Source: Pseudomonadota bacterium (lineage in GTDB: Bacteria > Pseudomonadota > Gammaproteobacteria > Xanthomonadales > Rhodanobacteraceae). Taken from it: DNA of 15,566 bases. A model generated the notes under the pieces. The model worked only from the letters and a program-made list of their open reading frames with translations. It made no database searches and was not told where the DNA came from. The stretch is from contig JANXVS010000341.1 of assembly GCA_025351555.1 (NCBI GenBank), forward strand, positions 1 through 15,566, given 5' to 3'. The translations under genes were made by a program, and so were the position numbers. This document shows positions 1-7,077 of the stretch, piece by piece. Each line of letters opens with the position of its first letter. Positions within the stretch are counted from its first letter, which is position 1.

Positions 1-186
1 CATCGCCTTCCAAAAGAAAACAACCAAGGTCTTCACTACAGCCAGTTTCGCCTTTTTTCTCGCACATCCTCCCTTGCGACCCAATGCGTTACAAATTGCG
101 CTGCATGAAAATCGACGGCGAATCCGCTAAGTTGGGCTAGCATCAGTCGTCTGGGAGCTACCATAGCGATCCACTAGGCAAACGCC

Positions 187-2958
187 ATGAACATACGATC
201 GATATCGCGCGCATTGCCATTGTTTGGTGCCGCGCTGATCTGGTTGCTGGTCGCGGCGGCTGCAGTGGCAGCAACGGATTCCCTGCCATCATCGGATGCG
301 ATGGCGCCAGATGCGATTATCACGGTGCCGCTCGCCGACACTGACATCTTGCCGACAGAATATAACGGCGATCTGCGCGACCTGCAGCAAGTCACCTACT
401 CGGTGCCGCGCTACCTGCATATGTGGAATGACTTTGCAGAACCGCGCAGCTTCAAGCCGCCCGTTGTCGGAACCAACGAACCCGCAGCAGCGGTAATTTC
501 GCTCGCGCCGATGCCGGCGCCGAGCAAAAACTTTGCCGGCATCGGTTTTAGCGATAGCGTACCCGGAACGACTCATCAAGCTGGATTCGGATGGCCGCCT
601 GACACCAATGGCGACGTCGGCCCGACCGTCTATATCCAGGCGGTCAACGACACTTTCGGCATCTTTGATAAAGCGACCGGCAGTCGGGTGACGGCGTTCA
701 CCGAAGATCAACTGTGGAGCGTGTCCGGCCTGCCTTCGAGCAATCCGTGCTTCAGCAACAATCAAGGCGATCCAGTCGTTCTTCACGATGGGTTGGCTGA
801 TCGCTGGATACTCACCAACTTCGGCTTTGCCGTGGATGGCGGCGGCAATCCGGTGGCGCCGTTCTATCAGTGTATCGCCGTATCCAAGACCGGCGATCCG
901 GTCGGCGGCGGCTGGTGGTTCTACCCGGTGCAGATGGATACCGGCGGAGCCGGCAAGCCGCCAGCCAACACCTTCAACGACTATGGCAAATTCGGCGTGT
1001 GGACAGACTGCCTCTACGAGGGCGCGAATGGGTTCAACAACGCCACCGGCAATTACGCCGGAGCGATCTTCGCCGCATTCAGCCGCACGGCGATCTTTGC
1101 CGGGCAGGCCCTCAGCAGTACCAATAGCTCGATCGGGTTTATCTGCTCTGGTACAGATGTGAACGGTTGCACGGGCCCGTTCACCATGATTCCGGCAAAT
1201 CTGCTCGGCATCAGTGCGGCGTCTCAGCCACCTTCCGGAACGCCGGAATATTTCATCGACGAGTCAAACTCAGCCTTTGCTTTCGACGTGCGCAAGTTCG
1301 TGCAGGGCGCCACTGTTTGCGGTGCCGGTTCTACGCTGGGTGCGTCCACGACAGTGACTCAGACGAGCTACCTCTATAACGCCAATGATTACGTGCCCCA
1401 GAAGAACACCACCAACAAGCTCGATCCGCTCGAAAATCGGCTGATGCAGAAGGTGCAGTATCGCAAGGTCGGCAGTGCGGAATCCTTGTGGGTCGTACAT
1501 ACCGTCGGCGACGGCACCACGACCACGGCGCAACCACAGTGGGCGCAGATCAATGTCACCAACAAGACGATTGCGACCACGCCGGTGCAGCAGCAGATTT
1601 ATGCCCCCGACACCACGTTGTATCGCTGGATGGGCAGCTTGGCGGTCGATGGCCACGGCAATATGGCGCTGGGCTACAGCACCTCGTCCGCGACGGCTTT
1701 CCCGAGCATCGCCTACTCCGGTCGATTGGTAGCGGACACGCTGAATCAGCTTCCGCAGAGCGAAACCCCACTGGTCGCTGGCGCAGGTTCACAGACGAAC
1801 AAAGATAGCAGCAACACGTTTATTTCCCGCTGGGGCGACTACTCGGCGATGAGCATGGACCCTGCCGACGACTGCACATTCTGGTACACCAACGAGTACT
1901 ACGACACGCAGGCCCACGGCACTGCCGGCAACTGGCAAACCCGGATCGGCGCGTTCAGGTTCCCGGGTTGCATCGGCCCGGCAACGAAACTTGAATTCAG
2001 CGTGCAGCCAAACAGCACGTATGCATCGGGCGGGACGATCACGGTGAAAGTGAGCGTGGAGGATTTCAACGGCAATGTGGTGACGAGCGATACATCGGCG
2101 GTGACGCTTGCGCTGAGCGGTGGTACGGGCGGCGCCGTCCTGAGCGGCACGAAGACGGTGAATGCGGTTGCGGGCGTAGCAACGTTCTCCAATCTGTCAG
2201 TCGACAAGATAGGCACGAACTACGTGTTGAATGCGACCGACGGCAGCCTGACCAGTACGGCGAGCACGGCGTTCAACATCACCGTCGGCGCCGCCAAGAC
2301 GGTAACGTTCACGACGCAGCCGGCGACGAACAGCAATGTCGCTGCGGGGGCAACGATCCCGTTGGTGGCACATGTCGTGGATGTTGGCGGCAACCCGGTA
2401 CCCAGCCAAAGCATCACCCTGTCGATCTTGAACAACGCCGGCAGCTCGACGCTGTCGGTGACGACGAACCCTGTGGCGACGAATGCGAGCGGCGACGCGA
2501 CGTTCGCGAACGTATCGCTGAACAAGGTCGGCACCGGTTACACACTGAAGGCAACCGACACCACTACGCTGGCGGCAACACCGGCGACGAGCAATGCGTT
2601 CAATATCGTGGCAGGCGCGGCGACGAAGCTGGTGTTCACCACGCAGGCAACCAACGTGAACGCCGGTCATGCGCTGAATACGATTGGCGTACAGGAAGAA
2701 GATGCCTTCGGCAACTTCGTCAATGGCAACGGCAACGTCGATTTCACTGTGCCGGCCTGCGGCGGCAGCATCGATCTGGGCAGTGCAGTGATGGTCAACG
2801 GCGCAGCCAGCCTGACTTCGAGCAAGCGTTTCTACACCGTGACCAGCAATCTCCACGTGACCGCCACGGCGACGGCGGCCAATGGCACCAGTACAGCGTT
2901 CAGTGTCGTGGCGGGCGATATGCTCTTCAGTGACAGCTTCGACGGCTGCCGTCTGTAA
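187..2958 (+). CDS. Large secreted protein with three C-terminal Ig-like repeats, function unknown
   Basis: 923 residues. The N-terminus is a Sec signal peptide: basic residues R4 and R8, a hydrophobic stretch about 10-27, and a likely cut after A28 or A29. The large region of about 90-595 carries motifs I associate with big extracellular proteins of Xanthomonadales and similar bacteria: WPPDTNGDVGP (136-146), GDPVVLHD (194-201), NDYGKFGVWTD (264-274), RWGDY (548-552) and DDCTFWYTNEYY (561-572). I know no defined activity for it and see no catalytic motif. Three beta-rich Ig-like repeats follow, starting near 599, 702 and 811, each opening with A(T/K)K-x-x-F-x-x-Q. The protein ends with a short tail containing LFSDSFDG. 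The product is probably exported and surface-bound or released. The start ATG has only a weak upstream AGG, but the signal peptide fits it well. It stands alone, converging on cca with 14 bp between the stop codons. Confident that it is a gene and exported; function unknown. Confidence 0.88.
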   Translation: MNIRSISRALPLFGAALIWLLVAAAAVAATDSLPSSDAMAPDAIITVPLADTDILPTEYNGDLRDLQQVTYSVPRYLHMWNDFAEPRSFKPPVVGTNEPAAAVISLAPMPAPSKNFAGIGFSDSVPGTTHQAGFGWPPDTNGDVGPTVYIQAVNDTFGIFDKATGSRVTAFTEDQLWSVSGLPSSNPCFSNNQGDPVVLHDGLADRWILTNFGFAVDGGGNPVAPFYQCIAVSKTGDPVGGGWWFYPVQMDTGGAGKPPANTFNDYGKFGVWTDCLYEGANGFNNATGNYAGAIFAAFSRTAIFAGQALSSTNSSIGFICSGTDVNGCTGPFTMIPANLLGISAASQPPSGTPEYFIDESNSAFAFDVRKFVQGATVCGAGSTLGASTTVTQTSYLYNANDYVPQKNTTNKLDPLENRLMQKVQYRKVGSAESLWVVHTVGDGTTTTAQPQWAQINVTNKTIATTPVQQQIYAPDTTLYRWMGSLAVDGHGNMALGYSTSSATAFPSIAYSGRLVADTLNQLPQSETPLVAGAGSQTNKDSSNTFISRWGDYSAMSMDPADDCTFWYTNEYYDTQAHGTAGNWQTRIGAFRFPGCIGPATKLEFSVQPNSTYASGGTITVKVSVEDFNGNVVTSDTSAVTLALSGGTGGAVLSGTKTVNAVAGVATFSNLSVDKIGTNYVLNATDGSLTSTASTAFNITVGAAKTVTFTTQPATNSNVAAGATIPLVAHVVDVGGNPVPSQSITLSILNNAGSSTLSVTTNPVATNASGDATFANVSLNKVGTGYTLKATDTTTLAATPATSNAFNIVAGAATKLVFTTQATNVNAGHALNTIGVQEEDAFGNFVNGNGNVDFTVPACGGSIDLGSAVMVNGAASLTSSKRFYTVTSNLHVTATATAANGTSTAFSVVAGDMLFSDSFDGCRL

Positions 2959-2972
2959 GTATCAGCCCGGCA

Positions 2973-4229
2973 TCATCCAGCGGGTTTGGGCTGCAGGATT
3001 GCTTTCGCGTCTGGTATTGTTGCGGCAATCGCGCGCAGCCGCGCCTCGCGCAAGGCGGCGCCGAGTTCCGGGCCGCGCAGGCCCTGATCGAACAGCGGCT
3101 GCGCCTTCGCCTCCATTGCTTTGTGGAAAAGTTCCAAAAGATACTTGGCCTGCGGATAGTCGCTCTCAGCCATGCCTCCGCGGCCTCGCTTGTCGGCCTC
3201 GCAGGCCAGCAGGAATGGCGGCAGGCGCTCGGGTTTGCGCAAGGCATCGAGTTTCTCGAACAACTCCAGCACCGTGTTCGCGCGCAAATCGAACGCCGTA
3301 TGCGCGAGCAGATGCAGGCGGCAGACCAGTTCCGCGAGCGCCGCGTATTCGGCCGGTACTTTCAACCGTGTCGCCAGCGCGCGCAGGGGCGCGATGCCGG
3401 CGTGTTCATGGCCGCGATGACTAGGCAACTCGTCTTTTGGCGTCAGCGCCTTGCCCAGATCGTGGGTGAGCGCGCACCAGCCGATCAGGGCGTCGCCCGG
3501 CGCCAGCCGCGCGGCCATGTCCAGCACCATGCCGACATGCACGCCGGTGTCGATTTCAGGATGATATTCTGCGCGCTGCGGTACGCCGTAGAGCGCATCG
3601 ACTTCCGGCATCAACACGACTAGCGCTCCGCAGTCGCGCAGGCTTTGCAGAAATGCACTCGGCGTTGGCTCGGCTAACGCCTTGCGTGTTTCGGCCCAGA
3701 CGCGCTCCGGTACGAGGTGATCCACTTCGCCGCTTTGTACCATCGTCTGCATCAGCGCCAGAGTTTCGTCGGCCACGCGAAAACCCTGCGACGCAAAACG
3801 CGCGGCAAAACGTGCCACGCGTAACACGCGTACCGGATCTTCGGCGAACGCGGGTGAAACATGGCGCAGCACTTTGTCGCGCAAATCATTTGCGCCGCCG
3901 AACGGATCGATCAAGGCACCGTTCTCGTCTTCGGCGATCGCGTTGATGGTCAGATCACGCCGGCGCAAATCATCTTCCAGACTGACACCCGGATCGGTGT
4001 CAAAGGCAAACGCGTGATAGCCGCGGCCGGTCTTGCGCTCGGTGCGCGCGAGCGCGTATTCCTCGCGGGTTTGCGGGTGCAGGAATACCGGGAAATCCTT
4101 GCCGACCGGCTTGTAGCCCAGGCGCAGCAAGTCATCCGGCGTGGCGCCGACGACAACGTAATCGCGATCCCTGACCGCAATACCGAGCAGGCGATCGCGC
4201 ACGGCGCCGCCGACGAGATAAGTCTTCAT
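2973..4229 (-). CDS. cca: CCA-adding tRNA nucleotidyltransferase (multifunctional, with HD domain)
   Basis: 418 residues, close to the 412 of E. coli Cca. It adds or repairs the 3'-terminal CCA of tRNAs in the cytoplasm using CTP and ATP. Residues 5-28 hold the class II nucleotidyltransferase signature: LVGGAVRD, then metal-binding D21 and D23 in [19 protein letters not shown] at 90-99 is the conserved base-recognition/neck motif. A C-terminal HD phosphohydrolase domain has H256-D257 in LTHDLGK, as in the E. coli-type enzymes that also have 2',3'-cyclic phosphodiesterase and phosphatase activity. The reading frame stays open upstream to 4433, but the extra residues are arginine-rich, overlap the globin gene and lack family similarity. 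The ATG at 4229, which gives MKTYLVGG, matches the family start exactly. No Shine-Dalgarno sequence lies within 5-12 nt of it; a CATAAT box sits only 6 nt upstream, so the message may be leaderless. It is divergent from the globin gene. Confidence 0.97.
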   Translation of the reverse strand: MKTYLVGGAVRDRLLGIAVRDRDYVVVGATPDDLLRLGYKPVGKDFPVFLHPQTREEYALARTERKTGRGYHAFAFDTDPGVSLEDDLRRRDLTINAIAEDENGALIDPFGGANDLRDKVLRHVSPAFAEDPVRVLRVARFAARFASQGFRVADETLALMQTMVQSGEVDHLVPERVWAETRKALAEPTPSAFLQSLRDCGALVVLMPEVDALYGVPQRAEYHPEIDTGVHVGMVLDMAARLAPGDALIGWCALTHDLGKALTPKDELPSHRGHEHAGIAPLRALATRLKVPAEYAALAELVCRLHLLAHTAFDLRANTVLELFEKLDALRKPERLPPFLLACEADKRGRGGMAESDYPQAKYLLELFHKAMEAKAQPLFDQGLRGPELGAALREARLRAIAATIPDAKAILQPKPAG

Positions 4230-4340
4230 GCGCGCATTATGCGCGAGCCTTGACGCCGACGCGAAGCTCGCGGCTTCACGTTTTGTGCATGCGCGGGTGC
4301 ATAATGTCGCGCGCTTTCGCTGGGGCGGGAAATGTCGAAA
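4230..4340. promoter_or_regulatory. Divergent cca / globin control region with inverted GCATAATG boxes
   Basis: This 111-bp gap holds GCATAATG in both orientations: on the minus strand within the near-palindrome 4232-4244 (arms GCGCAT and ATGCGC around a central T), and on the plus strand at 4299-4306. Each includes CATAAT, one mismatch from the sigma-70 -10 consensus. The plus-strand box (4300-4305) would start transcription about 30 nt before the globin ATG. The minus-strand box would start it at or next to the cca ATG. No convincing -35 element is visible for either, so the promoter calls are tentative. A GGGCGGGA tract (4323-4330) is the likely globin ribosome-binding site, 10 nt before the ATG at 4341. 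Confidence 0.35.
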
Positions 4341-4793
4341 ATGAAAAACACGCTCGTTGCGCTGGCCTTGCTGGGCTTGGTCGGTTGCGCGGGGACGATG
4401 GAAAAACCCACGCCGCCAGCGCCTGGCGCCCAAGCCAACGATGCGTTGTATCGTGCGCTCGGCGGCACCGAGGGCATCACTCGCGTAGTCGATACGTTTT
4501 TACAGCGTATCAATGCCGATGCCCGCATCAATACACTGTTCCGCACCGTCGATCACGACGATCTGCGCCGGCTGGTGATCGAGCAGTTGTGTGCGGCAAC
4601 CGGCGGGCCGTGCAAATACACGGGCCGCAGCATGGAAGAGGCGCACAACGGCCTGAACCTGACCGAGGCGGATTTCAAGGCCTTTGTCGACGACCTGATC
4701 GCGGCGATGAATCAGCTCAAGGTACCCAAGTCGAATCAGAAGAAGTTGCTTGCGCTACTGGCGCCGATGAAGCCGCAGATCGTGGGGCAATAG
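4341..4793 (+). CDS. Lipoprotein-type group 1 truncated haemoglobin
   Basis: 150 residues. The N-terminus is a lipoprotein signal: a hydrophobic stretch, then lipobox L-V-G-C with the lipidated cysteine at 16 and Ala after it, which favours the outer membrane. A short Pro-rich linker leads to a globin domain: LYRALGG (37-42 area, A-helix motif of group 1), a helix ending [16 protein letters not shown], and [12 protein letters not shown] with the proximal haem-ligand histidine at 102. The B10 position, normally Tyr after the B9 Phe, is Leu54. C84 and C91 could form a disulfide outside the cytoplasm. Group 1 truncated globins bind O2, NO or CO; the role of this exported branch is not known to me. 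An in-frame ATG nine bases upstream (4332) gives 153 residues, but it is only one base from the GGGCGGGA tract. The ATG at 4341 has workable spacing, so I chose it. Its stop TAG is immediately followed by the slt stop on the other strand. Confidence 0.92.
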   Translation: MKNTLVALALLGLVGCAGTMEKPTPPAPGAQANDALYRALGGTEGITRVVDTFLQRINADARINTLFRTVDHDDLRRLVIEQLCAATGGPCKYTGRSMEEAHNGLNLTEADFKAFVDDLIAAMNQLKVPKSNQKKLLALLAPMKPQIVGQ

Positions 4794-6884
4794 TCAGCGT
4801 TGAGGGCTGACAACTGCAGGCTGAGCGCTCTGAGTTTTTGGTGTCGCTGGCACTGCGGCAGCTCTCGCAGCTTCTGTTGGCGTCGCCGCAGCAGGACACA
4901 CGACCGCTTTGCGCGCAGCGTCGTCAGCCGGCGGGGTATAAGCCTGGCCGATTCGCTGCAGGCGCGATGCCAGGGATTGCACGCTGCCGTGCAGGCGCCA
5001 GTCGTAGATGACGCTGAACGCAAGCACGCGGGCGACGTATTCGCGCGTTTCCTTGTACGGGATCGTTTCGATGAAGAAGTCCGGTTCCAGTGAGTCGCGT
5101 GCATCGATCCAGCGTCCGACCGGATCGGCGCCGGCGTTGTAGGCGGCGGTCGCCAACCACGGGCTGCCATCGTAGTGCAGGGCCATGTTGCCCAGGTAGC
5201 GGGTGCCGAGGCGGATGTTCAGATCCGGATCGAACAGGTCGGCAGCGCCGGAAAATGATACTTTTTCCACTTTTGCCAATTGTCTGGCGGTGCCGGGCAA
5301 GAGCTGCATCAAGCCCCAGGCATCGGCGCCGGATTTGGCGTCGGATGTCCAGGCGCTTTCCGCGCGGATGATCGCATAGGCCCAGGCCGGATCGATGCCG
5401 GCGGCGTGCGCATCGCGCTCGATCTGTGCACGTCGCGCCAGCGGGAAACGCAGATCGTACAGGTGCAGATCGTCGCCCTGGTTGAGCGTGTACACCGCGC
5501 GGTCGTACCAGCCCAGGCGCGAAGCAATGTCCGCGGCGAAACGGCGATCTCGTGGGTCCAGTTGCGGCAGCGTGTAGTCCCACTCGCGTCGCGCTTCGGT
5601 CAGACGATTGAGCGCGAAGAACTCGAATGCGCGCGCAAGCCCGGGGCGTTTGCGCAGTGCATCTTCTTGCGCTTTGTCTGCGTCAACCTGCGTCGGGCAG
5701 ATCGTGTACGGCTGCTTGAGCCAGTCCGCGGCGAGAAAACCGTGGAAATTTGCTTCTTGCGCGACGGACTGGAAAACCGGCGTGGCCTCGTCGCTGCGAT
5801 CGAGTTTGACCAGCACGCGTGCACGCAAATAGCGCCAGCGCGCGTCGGCTTGTTGCGCTGGCGACATTTTTTCCAGCGCGACGAGTGCAGTCTTCCAGTC
5901 CTGCGCTGCCAGCGCGAGCCGCACATGCCACTCGCGCGCAGCATCGTCGGCCGCGTCTGCAGGCAGCGCGTTCAATCGAGCCAGCGCATCCGGCGCATAG
6001 CTTGATGCGCGATACACCGCGATCACGCGCAGAATGCGGCCGCGCTGTTCCGCATCAAAATGAAAATGTGTCGCGAGCTTTGCCCACTGCGTTTCGGCGG
6101 TATCGCTGTCGCGGCGGGCGAGTCGCTCGAATGCCAGAGCCAGCGCGCCGCGCACGCGCGGTTTGTCCGGCCACGCCGATGACTGCGTCATCGCCGCGGC
6201 AGGATCGCGCAACGCCAGCGCCATGCGTTCGGCGGCGGTGCGTTCGTCGCCATCGAACAGGCCGGCCAGTGTGGCGACCAGTTCTCCGTGAGCCGCGCCA
6301 GCCGCCAGATCGATGCGTTGCCAGATCAGCGCGGGCGTCAGCTTGCCTTGCTGCCGGGCCCAGGCGACCGCCGCATCGCAGGCCACAGGAAGCGCGGTTG
6401 CGGACAGCCACAGGGGTGCGACATCGTGTTCGAAATCTGGCGTCTGGCCGACTGCGATGCGTGCTTGCAGCGCGTCGCATTGCAGTTCCTTGCTGCGCGT
6501 AGTGTCCACATACAACGTCAGGAAATTCTTCCAGTCACCATGTTTGGCGAGCTCGAGCAGGAAGGCTTCGCGCAGGGTTTGCGCTGGCAAGCTGTCCGGC
6601 CATGCAGCGAGGAATTTTTCCACCTCGTCCGACGTGAGCTGCGGCAACTTCTTCTGCAATCCCGCCAGTTCCAGATACGGATATAGCGGATAGCTTTCCA
6701 GACCCATCGCCAGCTTGCGCCAGGCATCATCGGGGCCGTGCCGGGCCACTTCCCAGACCAGCGGGAAGCGGCCACGCTGTAGCGCAAGTTCGTCGGAGCC
6801 GGGCGTGGCCGCGCTGGCGCAGGTGACGGCAAGCGATCCGATTAGACAAAGCGCGCTCTGAAACAGGCGAAGAACCATGGTCAT
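4794..6884 (-). CDS. slt: Soluble lytic murein transglycosylase (Slt70 family)
   Basis: 696 residues. A signal peptide (about 1-25, ending ASA) directs it to the periplasm. Most of the protein is alpha-helical and superhelical like the Slt70 doughnut, and the C-terminal lysozyme-like domain runs from about residue 490 to 645. Catalytic Glu509 sits in RAESAW, followed by GLMQLLPGTA (524-533) and AAYNAG (580-585), the canonical family 1 lytic transglycosylase motifs. The enzyme cleaves the MurNAc-GlcNAc bond of peptidoglycan to give 1,6-anhydromuropeptides. It is longer than E. coli Slt (645 precursor), mainly because of an Ala/Pro/Thr-rich tail after about residue 650. Starts at M1 (6884) and M3 (6878) are both possible and neither has a clear Shine-Dalgarno; I kept the longer. 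It appears monocistronic, divergent from the TonB receptor and abutting the globin gene tail to tail with no spacer. Confidence 0.96.
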   Translation of the reverse strand: MTMVLRLFQSALCLIGSLAVTCASAATPGSDELALQRGRFPLVWEVARHGPDDAWRKLAMGLESYPLYPYLELAGLQKKLPQLTSDEVEKFLAAWPDSLPAQTLREAFLLELAKHGDWKNFLTLYVDTTRSKELQCDALQARIAVGQTPDFEHDVAPLWLSATALPVACDAAVAWARQQGKLTPALIWQRIDLAAGAAHGELVATLAGLFDGDERTAAERMALALRDPAAAMTQSSAWPDKPRVRGALALAFERLARRDSDTAETQWAKLATHFHFDAEQRGRILRVIAVYRASSYAPDALARLNALPADAADDAAREWHVRLALAAQDWKTALVALEKMSPAQQADARWRYLRARVLVKLDRSDEATPVFQSVAQEANFHGFLAADWLKQPYTICPTQVDADKAQEDALRKRPGLARAFEFFALNRLTEARREWDYTLPQLDPRDRRFAADIASRLGWYDRAVYTLNQGDDLHLYDLRFPLARRAQIERDAHAAGIDPAWAYAIIRAESAWTSDAKSGADAWGLMQLLPGTARQLAKVEKVSFSGAADLFDPDLNIRLGTRYLGNMALHYDGSPWLATAAYNAGADPVGRWIDARDSLEPDFFIETIPYKETREYVARVLAFSVIYDWRLHGSVQSLASRLQRIGQAYTPPADDAARKAVVCPAAATPTEAARAAAVPATPKTQSAQPAVVSPQR

Positions 6885-7077
6885 CGTGGGGCCGGGCGAC
6901 GCCCCAGTGTAGCCGATTGACTAGCAGAAACTGTGCCTGTTGGCACCCTAGCCAAAGGTTTGCAGCTGTGCCATTATCACGCCGGTTTTACAAAATCTTT
7001 ACACAATCGGCAGCGGGGAACGTGCGCCGAGTCAACACCGGATTTTCACCTGAATCTTCACCCGAGGAGGCAATCGC
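6885..7077. other. Divergent intergenic region slt / TonB receptor
   Basis: This stretch holds an inverted repeat GTGCC-TGTT-GGCAC (6933-6946) and a direct repeat of CTGTGCC (6931-6937 and 6966-6972), possible operator-like elements. The TonB-receptor half is AT-richer (6986-7008), but I could not assign a convincing -35/-10 pair in either direction. No small ORF or RNA gene is evident. Confidence 0.3.
7064..7070 (+). promoter_or_regulatory. Strong Shine-Dalgarno of the TonB-dependent receptor
   Basis: GAGGAGG lies 7 nt before the ATG at 7078. It is a near-perfect anti-16S match, the strongest ribosome-binding site in the window, and it fixes the start and suggests high expression. Confidence 0.85.

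Noticed and set aside
1..186. Promoter or small gene ahead of the secreted protein
   Set aside because: I found TTGCGA near 74 but no -10 at proper spacing and no supported small ORF, so nothing is annotated.
2197..2856. 219-codon antisense ORF inside the secreted protein gene
   Set aside because: It is a shadow of the GC-rich Ig-repeat coding region; the sense strand has the signal peptide and domain motifs.
4230..4433. N-terminal extension of cca
   Set aside because: It is in frame but arginine-rich, overlaps the globin start region on the other strand, and the family N-terminus begins exactly at the ATG at 4229.
4924..5583. 219-codon ORF on the minus strand within slt
   Set aside because: It is the wrong frame of slt; the lytic transglycosylase catalytic motifs lie in the other frame of the same strand.
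6941..6963. Sigma-54-like TGGCAC followed by TTTGC
   Set aside because: The spacing between the GG and GC elements is 18 nt, not the required 10, so it does not fit a -24/-12 promoter.
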